Position numbers and translations under genes: made by a program. Source: Palaemon carinicauda (Eukaryota; Arthropoda; Malacostraca; Decapoda; Palaemonidae). From it: a DNA stretch of 64,000 bases. Within the stretch, counting starts at the first letter, position 1. Each line of letters begins with the position of its first letter. The notes below the pieces were generated by a model. The model was not told the DNA's origin and made no database searches. It saw nothing but the letters and a program-made list of their open reading frames with translations. The DNA is taken from assembly GCF_036898095.1 (NCBI RefSeq), contig NC_090726.1, forward strand, positions 32,811,128 through 32,875,127, in the 5' to 3' direction. This document shows positions 40,789 to 52,830 of this stretch, in pieces.

Positions 40789-43700
40789 TTGTATTTTTCC
40801 TAACAGTACAAACTTGAGTCCTTTAATACAAATATGTTATTAGCGTATCTGGAACTCAGCTCTTAAAATTTTAACAAGGAGTCGGTAGTTACTGCTGGGT
40901 GACAGGGAAGTCCCAACCACCCAACAGCCCACTAAGCTCCCTCTTTGACCTTAAACTTAGGACTAGTGGGGTGGTTGAAGGGGGAAGTGTAACTTATAGG
41001 AAAAATACAAAAGCTGTAACCATAATGAAATACAGCCAAATACATTTGAATCACTCATTATCACCTAACCTAACTGTAAATGAAGTACCTATTAGAACAT
41101 AATGCAATAATAATTGAAAATAATGCAATATGTACAGTACTGTACATATACAAAATATACAGTACCGTATGAACTGTACCTTATTAATATTACCCCTACT
41201 GTAGAGAAGTACACTTTCTATCATGCATAACCAAACTGTGGTTTTAACCTTAGCAACTGTATTTTATTGTTCAGTAATACTGTACAATTAATATTCATTG
41301 GTGAGACGTCAATAAATAACCTACCTTTGTTGTTTATACTAAAACTTTTAAGCCATTTTATCATAATACAATCAAAATTCATTGATATTAATATAAAAGT
41401 ATACATACTTTGTAGAATGAATAAACTTTAATTGTTCAGTAAATAGTTTTTTAACTGTTATCTATTTACCAAAAATGAAAGAAAAATACAGTACTGTATA
41501 CTGTATCGCTAATGTTTTGATATGCAAAGTAGCGTTGTGCGTACATTCATACATTACAGTTCTGTAACTGTGTTTTTTTTAATATAAAAATGTAATTAGC
41601 GATATAAAATTAATTGTCAATAAATAATCATGACATTAAAAGGAAAAAATATGTTACAATCTGTTATTTATTTAATGAAATGAAAGAAAAATATATCGCT
41701 AATATGTTTGGCATGCGTAATAGCATTGTGCGTATGTTTATAGTATTTTTTAATTTAAAATTGTACTTCTTGATATAAAATTAATTGCAAATAAATAATC
41801 ATGACATTAATAGGAAAAAATGTTACAATCTGTTGTTTATTACTAAAATAAAATAAAAATATATCGCTAATGTTTAGATATACGAAGTAGCATTGTGTAT
41901 TCGTACATACTGTGCGTACACAATATACAGTACTGTTCATTTTTTTTTAACTTAAAAATGTACTTGATATAAAAAAGGAGAGCAGGATATTACTAGCATT
42001 AAGGTAGAGTGATAACCAATGGGAGAACAGGACGATGGAGGCGAGTTTACAGTTTTGCGGCGCGTGAATTTTAAAATTATTTTTAGACGCATGGGCAAAT
42101 CTCATTTCATATCATAAGGGGTTTTTCGTAATATGAGGCAAAAAAATCTTTGTATCTCTTTTCGAATCCTGAATTTTTCGTATACAGAAATTTTCGTATC
42201 AAGAGGTATTACTGTATTCAGGTGAGCGCCACACCCATCCCCAATACATCTGTGGACAGCAGATTCCCAATAGGTGAGGAGCTCCTGCAATGAGGATCGT
42301 TATACAGTTACCAGTGTATATCATCCAGAATTCCTGCTCCAACAAAACTAGAAGGTAAAGAGGAGCACTAGTTGCTCACTAGTGACATTTCAGGAACATC
42401 TCGAGTGATCACTGTTGAGCAGCAATTGGAGAACTAGACTTTTCAATGATAGAAGTCTCACAAATGAATGCAGAGACCTTAGTAATCATAGAATAAGTTT
42501 TGAAGATTGATTGATTGTCTGATTGAAAGTTTTCTGGCATCCTGATATCTAAGGTCATTGACACCAATAAGTTTTGAAGATCTTTGCCTTCATAGTTAAC
42601 TGACTAAAGTTGGGTACCATAGGGTTGATGACTCTCTCGACACTCTTCAAAGAATTCTTCTTCTCCCTAAAACACTCGGTAATCAACGTGCAAACAGAAC
42701 AGTGCGATCCCCTTTAGAGGAAGAAAGGATGAAACGAGCATTGGATGGTCTCCTTGATGATTGAACTGTTTTTGGGTCTCATGCTCCCCAAGGCTAAGGG
42801 GTAATTAGTGCCTTACCAATTGAAGAGCAACCAGAAGAGTGTGGTATCCCACGGCATGTAGCAACATCATGCGAGTGCCTCGCCTTAGTTGAAGAGGACA
42901 TGTGACGACAACCATGCCAGCCCGTTGTAGCATCCCTGTACTTGTATGAGTGCTGAGATTAGACATGAGAACTCACCTGTTTCAATCACAATCACATGAA
43001 GAAATTGGAAGATCTTGGCATCTGGTGAACTCTCAGTGTGTGGGAAGATCTCATGTCCTGGACCAGTCTCAGAACATCGCAATATCTAGAGCATTGAAAG
43101 ATTCTGGCCTTTTAGAGGATCTCTTGGCTGGGATTGCTTATAAGGAACTGATAACAGGAGACAGATATATTAAATCCCCAGTGAATTGAAAGTAACAATC
43201 ACTCTGAACAAGTGTAAGTTCCGATCATATAGTTCCCGATAGCATGGCTCACAATTGCATGGTTCTCGATTGTAGTTTTCAGTTACAGTACATGATTCTT
43301 GATTCTGTTACACGGCCAATCCCATGGGAAACAACAATCGTTTAGAACAAGTGTGAGGAATCCTGTCTTGAGAAGACAACACAATCAGAATATTCCTGTG
43401 AAGACAAAACCTGAACGGAAGACAATGAGGAAACTGTGTCGCTTGTGAAGGGAAGAATTCATAGCTTGTCCAAGCGATGAAAGCAATCATAGGTTATTCT
43501 TTCATAAGTATCTTGGACTGAAAAAGCTAGAACAAAGCAGTTGACTGAAGTTCTGTAACCCAAAGTCACTGAGGAACAAGAGCAAAAAATCCAATCGCAA
43601 AATATCCGAACAGTACAAATGAGACCTATCTCTCAGTGACTGGTAACACCAAGACTACTCAGGTTATAACGGTGCATATTAGACTTGTGTTGATATAGAA

Positions 43701-45230
43701 GACTGGAATCATGAAGATTATGTGCGTAGTGAACTTATAGTGGGATCAGTTAGCTGGGATTTGATGGCCTTTCATCGTTAATATGTTTATGCTGCCTGCT
43801 GATCATATGGTTGACCCAGCTCTATACTGTATGCTCGGTTGTTGTCTTTGGAATTGTCCAAAGAGGGAAAGGAACAAGGGAAGCACCTATCATCCAGCAG
43901 AAGGGCACACGTCATCAGTCACATAAGAGACCAAACAGTGATAGCAGGCATATGAACATCTGCACCACATACTGAAATGTATTCTCTGGGAATAGTCTCT
44001 CATAGTGTATACTGCATGTTTTTGTTGCTACTGTACTGGTGATTCTCTTGACATTCTTTGAAGCATTGATATCACTAAAGAGTCATAGGAATATTGATAG
44101 GAGAGAGACGTGGGTAGATGCCAACATCCTGACTAGTACTGTACTACATTCCTGATACTGAACTCATGGGCATTCTGATGGAGATCTTTTATCTGCCTTA
44201 CTATAGGAGCGTACACATGAGCTTAGAAGAGAACTCGTAGATCTTCAAAGGGGGGTGATCCTACAGAGCATACTAGTGGCCAGGCAAACAGGTGAGGGTG
44301 AAGACTTACAGGTGCACATATGAACAGGTAATGGCACGCTCCTATGCATGCATACACTAGTAGTCATCTCTTCGTTCTCGGTGAAGGAAGTCAAAGGGGT
44401 CCTGAAGCAGACATGTCTCTTCCATGGGGAAAGAAACAGATGAATTCATGTGAATGCTACTCCTATCAATTGGTCTTTAGGAATTCTCCATCCATAAAGA
44501 GGAAAAGAAGTGTGGAGCCCTTCCATCCTGAAAGGCAGTGTGAAAAGACTAAGATGAGGCAGAAATGGAGAATGAATCTAAAAATTCTCCTTCTAGGGCA
44601 ATCTAAAAAGACGGGGACGGCATTCAAGTGAGAAAAGAGATCTCAGGAAGTCTATGAAGACACAGCGCTGCCAGGAAAAACTTCTTCATTGCCTTTCTGG
44701 ACACAAGAAGGCACTGATGAGAAAAAGGGCAGCACCCTTCCCATTCAATTCGAGAGCAGCAGAAACTCCTTTAATGGTGTACAACAATGTACAAGGAAAA
44801 CCAAATTACTCAGAATTACAATGACATCGTCGTCACCAGTTCACACTCATGAGGAAACAAACAACAGCAAGAATACCGTCAAACAGGAACAAAAAAGTGT
44901 ATACAGTACAGTTTTGTAAGGTTACACAATCAAGTCAGTAAGCTACAGTTATTGGGAAAGCTGCAAATCTTTCTTCTTCCTCGTTAACATTGAACTGCCA
45001 TCAATTATACAAGAGAAAAACAGCATTAAAACAGCCAGTTAATGGCACCAGTGGTATGTCTGTACTGTACGGTAGCTTAAAACAAAGTGGAGCTCAGTGG
45101 CCTGTCAAGTTGGCGGGGCTTCCCGTCATGCTGAAAACATGCTCCTATCAAAGGCCATGGGTTTATATTCATGTGGGAACAAATAATATATTCATGTATA
45201 CACATAGTCTATGATAGAGTAATGGACTAA
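40789..45230 (-). mobile_element. Probable fossil DIRS element, heavily decayed
   Basis: The left end tgtatttttcctaacagtac...acttgagtcctttaatacaa resembles the left termini at 26069 and 54388. A possible right end at 45140-45195 (gctgaaaacatgctcctatc...gggtttatattcatgtggga) matches that family's inverted end (gctgaaaacatccctacata...gtttgtatccatgta). No coding motif is legible between them, and the region around 42030-42200 (ttttcgtatacagaaatttt) looks like an unrelated inserted repeat. The minus orientation is inferred from the family only. Confidence 0.4.
41475..41980. repeat. Tandem repeat of about 190 bp, two to three copies
   Basis: The sequence tatcgctaatg...gatatgc/atacg...agtagcattgtgcgta...ttaatataaaaatgta...gatataaaattaattg...aataaataatcatgacatta...ggaaaaaatgttacaatctg occurs from about 41500, again from about 41692, and partially from about 41860. 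Units differ by scattered substitutions. No coding potential. Confidence 0.75.
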
Positions 45231-45717
45231 TACGCAGCAATTCAAAATCATATTTGTTACATTGTAAACCCATTATTTTTAACATACTCTATTCAAACAG
45301 TATCGTATTGTATATATCATTATATAGTGTTAAGAAAACACAGAAAAATTTATTATGAGAAGAGTGGAGTTAATCAAATATTACTATACTTTATCAGTAA
45401 CTATTCCTACAATTAACAAATATACAGAAGATACTAATACTGTACACACATGAAATAAATGCAATGAAGTACAGGAATAAGGATCTGTCACCTTCTCACA
45501 TAATCAAAAGACAATTATCATCCTTTACATAAATAGGTGGTGAAAACGGAATAAAAACTAATCGGTGACAATAGTATAGAAAATAAGGTGAAAAAATGTG
45601 CATACAGTCATCCATCATTAAAATTTTTTACCGTCTTGTATCCATCGCTCTCTCTCTCTTCCTATACTTATTTTTCTTCTTTCAATACCTATTTATATAA
45701 GTGATATCAACTGTGTT
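42000..45717. other. EARS2 intron, mostly unassigned
   Basis: Apart from the probable fossil ends noted separately, no gene, exon or repeat is recognised on either strand. Open frames of 60-95 codons occur (for example 44344-44631 plus) but lack motifs, conserved neighbours or splice context. Confidence 0.4.
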
Positions 45718-45995
45718 ATGATTCCGTGATGAGGGATAGATGGAGATGGTTTGGGCATGCTCTTCGCACTCCCCAAGAGAGATTAGTTCACCAAACTTTT
45801 AAATGGGCTCCACAAGGCACTAGAAGAATTGGAAGACCCAGGCCTACATGGCTTAGGATTATAAAGCACGAAGTAGGAGATGATGAATGGAGAAGTATTG
45901 AATCAAAATTTCAAGACAGAGACGACTGGCGAAATCTAACTGAGGCCCTTAGCGTCAATAGGCGTAGGAGGAGATGATGATGATGATGATGATTC
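45718..45995 (+). mobile_element. LINE 3' tail (RT C-terminus) with GAT microsatellite
   Basis: Plus-strand frame 45726-45977 reads RWRWFGHALRTPQERLVHQ, then GRPRPTWLRIIKHEVGDDEW and DRDDWRNLTEAL. This is the C-terminal tail typical of endonuclease-type non-LTR retrotransposon RTs (WxGH..R, GRP...W, DR..WR). A (GAT)n run follows at about 45974-45991, a common 3' end for such elements. Only about 85 codons are left: a 5'-truncated insertion, opposite in orientation to EARS2 and to all the DIRS copies. Confidence 0.85.
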
Positions 45996-46641
45996 CATGA
46001 GGAGGTGAAGGTAAGCTCCATGAAGATCTTAAGTCACTGACAGGTGGTAAGTCCTATCCCTCACTTTTTTGTTGTTGTTTTCTACTTTATCACTTGCTCT
46101 TTGTGGCTTCTGCATATTTGTTAATTGTAGGAATAAATCTTACACATACAGTAATATGTAATTGTACTGTATTTTTCTCATAATGAATTCTACTGTACAC
46201 TTAAACAATATGTCTAGTAATTGCATCTAATTAAGTCACCTTAGTAGATGTAGGCCAGCTCAAACATTTTCTATACATACAAGAGAGGTTAAAGAATAAC
46301 AAAATAAGCCATAACATACTCCAAATAGAAGAATAGGAAAGGGTGTGCAAATGTTAATCACAAGACAGCCCATATTGTACTCTGCAAGTGCTAGATAAAC
46401 TGTACAATACTTTCACTCTGACTGAAAGAGAAAGAATATATCAAGCTAGGCTACACTAGTCAAATAAGCACTTGCAACACATGATACCCACTAATAAGGC
46501 AGAGCTCCAAGTTATTATCTTAGGTTTATGCATTCATAAAAAAGGACAAACTTGTTATAAATATTGTTTATGACTGCATAGACAATAGGGTCCTAAGCCT
46601 GTGCCTGCAAGCTTACAAAATTAAAAGTTCATTAAACTTAC
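45996..46641. other. EARS2 intron after exon two
   Basis: AT-rich, begins (minus strand) with the exon-two donor GTAAGTTTAATG. No other feature recognised. Confidence 0.5.
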
Positions 46642-47072
46642 TTTTAGTCTGATACAATATGGAAGACCTTGTCTCTCAAAATTTTCAATCTTGGATGCTG
46701 AAAGATTTTGACATCTATTATCATACCTCACAGTTTCACCTCTTCGTTGAAGATCTCTACGTAATAAATTCAACCGAGTCTCGGAGCAAAAACACTTATA
46801 AGCAGCTCTATTATGCAAGAGCTTTTTTATATAATCACTGTAAATTTCCTTTCTCTGTGATTGAGCATATGGTCCATATGACCCTCCAATAAGAGGAGAT
46901 TCATCTGGCACAATTTTAGCCCAGTTTAAAACTGTCTCAAGTTTCTCAGCAGCTTCTGGAACGAGTCTTGTTTGATCAGTATCTTCAATTCGTAAGATAA
47001 ACTTGCCTTTTCTGGATTTAGCAAATAAGTAGTTATACAATGCTGTTCTCAAACCTCCCAAGTGAAGAAAAC
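46642..47072 (-). CDS. EARS2: EARS2 second visible exon (HIGH-type motif, Rossmann core)
   Basis: The exon begins after a pyrimidine-rich acceptor (cttttctccag|GT) and completes the Gly codon split by the previous intron, giving APSPTG|FLHLGG; HLGG is the HIGH-type ATP-binding motif. It continues through [23 protein letters not shown] and YDNRC. The last two carry the Cys-x-Cys and Tyr...Cys pattern that forms the zinc site in bacterial-type GluRS. The 431 bases give 143 complete codons after the split one, and the exon ends CTAAAA|GTAAGT in phase 0. Order and spacing fit EARS2 and not the Gln- or cytosolic Glu-specific enzymes, which have other signatures. The exon has no stop or frameshift. 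Introns on both sides are filled with DIRS elements. Confidence 0.93.
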
Positions 47073-47230
47073 CTGGAGAAAAGGGGATGGAGCTCAGTAC
47101 TAATGAATATTTCATGATGGGAAATAAGCTGAAATATCTTTAAAAAATTCAAATGCATTATGAAATCAGTAATACACATTGGATCATATGATTTCCATGA
47201 TGATTACTCTAATAAGTTAATCAATGGTTT
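47073..47230. other. EARS2 intron before exon two
   Basis: Contains the polypyrimidine tract and acceptor of exon two. No other feature. Confidence 0.55.
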
Positions 47231-47375
47231 ATTTTATTATCATTATTATTTGCTAAGCTAAAACCCTAGTTGGAAAAGCAGGATGCTATAAGCCCATGGG
47301 CTCCAATAGGGGAAATAGCCCTGTGAGGAAAGGAAACAAGGAAAAATGAAATATTTTAAGAACAGTAACATAGAA
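47231..47375 (+). repeat. Dispersed repeat R1, left part (split by E4)
   Basis: attttattatcattattatt, gctaagctaaaaccctagtt, gggctccaataggggaaata, ggaaacaaggaaaaatgaaa and aagaacagtaacatagaa, then E4 begins at ATGTTATT. The remainder of R1 resumes at 54141. Confidence 0.88.
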
Positions 47376-47412
47376 ATGTTATTTTCATTAGTAAAATAAA
47401 TTTTTGAATATA

Positions 47413-47571
47413 CTTACCCGATAATCATGTAGCTGTCAACTCCGTTGCCCGACAGAATTCTACGGAAGGGATACGCCAGCGATCGCTATACAAGAGGGGG
47501 GTGTACTCACCAGCGCCACCTGTGGCCAGGTACTGCAGTACTTCTTGTTGACACCACCTCAATTTTTCCTC
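47413..47571. repeat. E4 left inverted terminal repeat
   Basis: cttacccgataatcatgtag to caatttttcctc, as in E3. Partner at 53967-54126. Confidence 0.93.
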
Positions 47572-47615
47572 GGTCCACTGGTTCTCTATGGGGAGGAAGG
47601 GTGGGTCAATTAAAT

Positions 47616-47705
47616 CATGATTATCGGGTAAGTATATTCAAAAATGTATTTTACTAATGAAAATAACATTTTTCAATATTAATCTTACCCGATAATCATG
47701 TAGCT
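47616..47705. repeat. E4 internal complementary region
   Basis: catgattatcgggtaagtat...aatgaaaataacatttttca...cttacccgataatcatgtag. One base differs from E3 (aaaatgtattttac versus aaaatttattttac). Confidence 0.92.
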
Positions 47706-48090
47706 GATTCACACCCAGGGAGGTGGGTGAAAACCAGTGTACATGTATATCAAGAAGCTAAGTATCCCGTATTTCATATTATCAGTTATTCAAAATAACA
47801 ATGAAATTATAAGTACCTGGTAAGGAAGTCGACTTGAACCATTACTCTGCCTTTAATAAGTTCGTCTTCCTTACTGAGCGCAGCGTTCCTCTTAGGAGGC
47901 TGAACAACTCTAAGGTGCTGAAGTATCAAGGGCTGCAACCCATACTAAAGGACCTCATCACAACCTTTAACCTCGGCGCTTCTCAAGAAAGAATTGACCA
48001 CCCGCCAAATCAACAAGGATGTGGAAGGCTTCTTAGCCGACCGTACAACCCATAAAAAGTATTCAAGAGAAAGGTTAAAAGGTTATGGGA

Positions 48091-49280
48091 TTATGGGAAT
48101 GTAGTGGCTGAGCCCCCGCCTACTACTGCATTCGTTGCTACGAATGGTCCCAGGGTGTAGCAGTACTCGTAAAGAGACTGGACATCTTTGAGATAGAATG
48201 ATGCGAACACTGACTTGCTTCTCCAATAGGTTGCATCCATAACACTCTGCAGAGAACGGTTCTGTTTGAAGGCCACTGAAGTAGCCACAGCTCTCACTTC
48301 ATGTGTCCTTACCTTCAGCAAAGCAAGGTCTTCTTCCTTCAGATGAGAATGTGCTTCCCTAATCAGAAGCCTGACTAGTAAGAAACTGAGTTCTTAGACC
48401 TTGGAAAAGAAGGCTTCTTGATAGCACACCATAAGGCTTCTGATTGTCCTCGTAAAGGTTAAGACCTTTTTAGATAGTACCTAAGAGCTCTAACTGGACA
48501 AAGTACTCTCTCCAGTTCATTCCCCACCAAGTTGGACAGGCTTGGGATCTCGAACGACTTAGGCCAAGGACGTGAAGGAAGCTCGTTTTAGCAAAAACCG
48601 AGCTGCAAGGAACATGTAGCCGTTTCAGATGTGAAAACTATGTTCCTGCTGAAGGCGTGGATCTCACTTACTCTTTTAGCTGTTGTCAAGCACACGAGGA
48701 AAAGAGTTTTTAATGTGAGGTCCTAAAAAGAGGCTGATTGGAGAGGTTCAAATCTTGATGACATAAGGAACCTTAGGACCACGTCTAGATTCCAGCCTGG
48801 AGTGGACAACCGACGTTCCTTTGAGGTCTCAAAAGACCTAGGGAGGTCCTGTAGATCTTTGTTGGTGGAAAGATCCAAGCCTCTGTGGTGGAAAACCGCT
48901 GCCAACATACTTCTGTAACCCTTGATCGTAGGAGCTGAAAGGGATCTTACGTTCCTTAGATGTAACAGGAAGTCAGCAATCTGGGTTACAGTGGTACTGG
49001 TTGAGGAAACTGCATTGGCCTTGTACCAGCTTCGGAAGACTTCCCCTTGAGACTGATAGACTCTGAGAGTGGATGTTCTCCTTGCTCTGGCAATCGCTCT
49101 GGCTGCCTCCTTCGAAAAGCCCCTAGCTCTTGAGAGTCTTTCGAAAGTCTGAAGGCAGTCAGACGAAGAGCGTGGAGGTTTGGGTGTACCTTCTTTACGT
49201 GAGGTTGACGTAGAAGGTTCACTCCTAGAGGAAGAGTCCTGGGAATGTCGACCAGCCATTGTAGTACCTCTATGAACCAT
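48091..49280 (-). pseudogene. E4 tyrosine recombinase remnant
   Basis: Same breaks as E3: N-terminal part open from ATG 49280, middle broken between about 48320 and 48720, last part 48321-48091 open with THEVRAVATS and FASFYLKDVQ. The shared breaks show the gene was already dead in the common source of E3 and E4. Confidence 0.85.
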
Positions 49281-50414
49281 TCTCTCGCAGGCCAGAGCGG
49301 AGCCAACCAACGTCAGCCGTGTCCCTTTGCGAGAGGAGAACTTCTGAAGTACCCTGTTGACAATCTTGAACGGCGGAATGCATACAGGTCGAGATGGGAC
49401 CAATCCAGCAGAAAAGCATCCACGTGAACTGCTGCTGGGTCTGGAATCGGAGAACAATACAACGGGAGTCTCTAGGTTATCGAGGTAGCGAACAGATCTA
49501 TGGTTGGCTGACCCCACAGGGCCCAAAGTCTGCTGCAAACATTCTTGTGAAGGGTCCACTCTGTGGGGATGACCTGACCCTTCCGGCTGAGGCGATCTGC
49601 CATGACATTCATATCGCCCTGAATGAACCTCGTTACCAGCGTGAGCTTTCGATCTTTGACCAGATGAGGAGGTCCCTTGCGATCTAGAACAACTTCCACG
49701 AATGAGTCCCTCCCTGCTTGGAGATGTAAGCCAAGGCTGTGGTGTTGTCAGAGTCCACCTCCACCACCTTGTTAAGCTGGAGGGACTTGAAGTTTATCAA
49801 GGCCAGATGAACCGCCAACAACTCCTTGCAATTGATGTGAAGTGTCCTTTGCTCCTGATTCCATGTTCCCGAGCATTCCTGTCCGTCCAAAGTCGCACCC
49901 CAGCCCGTGTCTGATACGTCCGAGAGGAGACGGCGGTCGGGTTTCTGAACAGCCAAAGGTAGACTTCCTTGAGAAGAAAGCTGTTCTTACACCACGCGAG
50001 AGTAGGCCTCCTCTCTTCGGAAACAGGAACTGAGACCGTCTCTAGCGTCATGTCCTTTATCCAGTGAGCAGCTAGATAATACTGAAGGGGGCGGAGGTGG
50101 AGTCTCCCTAACACGATGAACAGGGCCAGCGATGAAAGTGTCCCTGTTAGACTCATCCACTACCTGACTGAGCATCGGTTCCTTCTCAGCATGCTCTGGA
50201 TGCATTCTAGGGCTTGGAAGATCCTTGGGGCCGACGGAAAAGCCCGAAAAGCTCGACTCTGAAGATCCATACCCAGGTAGACAATGGTCTGGGATGGGAC
50301 GAGCTGGGACTCCTCAAAATTGACCAGGAGGCCCAGTTCCTTGGTCAGATCCATAGTCCATCTGAGAATCTCCAGACAGCGACGACTTGTGGGAGCTCTT
50401 AAAAGCCAGTCGTC
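48986..50414 (-). pseudogene. E4 RNase H / methyltransferase-like remnant, RT core deleted
   Basis: Same layout as in E3, with one substitution in RNase H (FSDVSDTGWG in place of FSDASDTGWG). A single-base loss near 49374 merges part of the methyltransferase-like region into another frame. Confidence 0.87.
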
Positions 50415-52830
50415 TGACGGAGCCGGACACAAGACCATGGTACTGCTGCACAGTCTGTGAACTGTCAACCATGGGGAAGCGAGGAAGTACAGTGACAACC
50501 CGAAGCTGTCTAGACTGTCTGGGTCGTACAGACAACTCCTTATCGGGTTGCTGAGGTTGCCGCACTGCGTCACAACAAGTCACTTCTGCTGGTTGTTGAA
50601 CGTCTTCCCAGTGACACACTGACTCCGTAAACAAAAAATCCTCTAACAAGGACTAAGCTTGGACTGCATGTCTTGCAACACAGCTCAAGGTCTATGGGAG
50701 CAGGTGTGGTAACAGACGGGGTTAGCGACTGAAGTGGAACCATTACCTTCCCTGGAAGCATGTTATGCTTAAATAAAAGTCCATAGGAGGCTACGCAGCT
50801 AAAGGCTCCTCTCCAAATGACAGAGTCCTCAAGGGAATATCAGAAGGAGGGAGAATAGCACTTTCTCATCTACAGGAACCATATCCGAGAAAAGCTAAGT
50901 TCTCTCAGTGAGGGTTTCACTGGTGCAAAAGCAGCAGACTAGAAGGCAACGTTATGAAACTGCTTGACAGTCTAGTGAGTTGGAAACAACCAAAGATGTG
51001 TGACTGAGAAGTATGCGGTAAGGTATGCAGAGCATGCTGTATGCAGAGCATGCTGTATGTAGAGCATGCTGTAAGGTAAGCAGAGCATGTTGCATGGCGT
51101 GTGGCTTATGCTGCATGGGATGAGGCTCATGCTGCATGGGATGAGGCTCATGCTGCTTAAAAGAAATCTGAACCTGACACTAATCTAGCTGTCCGAGGAT
51201 TTACCTGGTGAGACATCAGTCTCTTTACCAGAGAGTTTTACCAGATTTCCCCGGGCCACCACGTGACACAATTGGTAGTAATTCATTCAAATTACCTCTA
51301 ATGAGACAATATGGATAAATATCAACACAACATCGTGTTCAAAATAGAAATAAATTTCTACCTCATACTTGGGATCGAACACTAGCCCCTTCTAATGAAA
51401 TTAGAATGTAAATTTATTAATAAAACATTAAAAAAAAAAGAATACAAGTGAGTATTATTGATTGTTCCATTTAATGTTTTTTTTTTTTTTTTTTTTTAAG
51501 TTGTAAGCTGATGGGATAAGCTCTTGGCTTTCATATAGCCCACGGCTCAAAAACTGAGATAGATAGCTGCTAGCGGAAAGTCAACCCTTTAAGAAGTGAT
51601 AAACCTGTCTCTTGAAGACAAAAAGGTTGTAGGAATCAGTGTTATTGTATTATATACAAATAAAAAATTATCTAGGGAAATTTTGATGAAAATGGGGTAA
51701 TTTCGTGGACGAATCTAAGGTAATTTGTCCAACTTGACCTGGCAGCACTGTCAAGAGTTGCGCTTGCCTCAAGGGTTGAGGTGGTTGCGCAGTAAGAGAT
51801 TTCTGTCTCCCGAGTTGAGGTTCTTGAGGTGTGAGCTGCGAGAGTTGAGGTGGCGGCTGCGCAGAACGCGGTTCCTGTCTCACGAGTTGAGGTTCTTGAG
51901 GTGCTTGCCTCGAGAGTTGAGGTAGCAGCTGCGAGAGCTGAGGTGGCTGCCTCAAGGATGGTAGAGGTTGTCGTACCTCAAGAGGTTGCTGCCTGGAGGA
52001 TGGTCTTACTGCAAGAAACTCTTGTCTCAAGGGAAGAGGAGGTTGTAAGGCATAAGACTCCTGTCCCCATTGTTGAGGAGGTTGCTGCACAACGCTGGTA
52101 ACTGGCAACTCCCAACGCGGCAGCTCACGCATGGAGGTAGCTTGAGGAACCTCAACCTCATACGTCTGGCAGATTGTACTGCGCAGAGGAGGAGGAGCGT
52201 TCGCAGGAGGAGGTGTATTAACCTTCTCTGCCTGAAACTCCTGCATCAACACCGCAAGCTGAGACTGCATTGTCTGCAGCATAGACCACTAGAGTTTAAG
52301 AAAGACAACAACAAACGGAGCTACTGTCCGTTGAGACTGAGGGTCTAAAACAGCTGGTGCGGCAACAGACGGAGCTACTGCCTGTTGCGATACCACCTTG
52401 CCTCTCTGGGAGGTGTGCAGTTGTCGTACTGCAGCAAGTCCGAACTGACCCAGGGCTAATGGCTACACCTAGGAGTTGGACTTGTGCGGAAGGGACCGAC
52501 TTGCACTTAAAAGCTGCAAGATTTGGTCCATGGTTTCTGCGAGAAACCTCTTCCGAAGACGAGGAATAAAAGGGCTCTCTCGTCTTTGTGTGGGTGGGGT
52601 GATCACGTCGGCAACGTGTGTAGATACACCCGAAACCACGGAGGGAAAACGTCTGTTCGTCGATCAAGGCCTGCTGAACCCATAAGTCCTTCGACATTAC
52701 TTCTCCCCTGGGCTTGGGAGCTTGTAAGAGGTCCCAGACTAGGCGAACAACTGGCACGAACAGACGAACCCTCGAACGCAACACTGAAACACTTTGCGCT
52801 TATCACTTATCACTTTTGATTTTCTGTTTG
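50415..52830 (-). pseudogene. E4 gag-like remnant
   Basis: Matches E3 gag block for block (LQTMQSQLAVLMQEFQAEKV near 52282, GSSVRASCSPSLGPLTSSQA near 52770). Broken at the same places and by the same inserted block. Confidence 0.72.
51157..51750. mobile_element. Secondary insertion in E4, same as in E3
   Basis: Same unique sequence as 37795-38400, including the tRNA B-box-like segment on the minus strand. Homopolymers differ: aaaagaaat where E3 has 20 A, 10 A (51430-51439) where E3 has 40 A, and 21 T (51477-51497) where E3 has none. Confidence 0.65.

Noticed and set aside
44344..44919. Plus-strand open frames of 76 and 95 codons
   Set aside because: No motif, no splice context, and no similar copy in the window. 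Likely chance frames in intron DNA.
45726..45977. A small host gene
   Set aside because: The WFGH...GRP...W...DR..WR pattern is the C-terminal tail of a non-LTR retrotransposon RT, and a GAT run follows.
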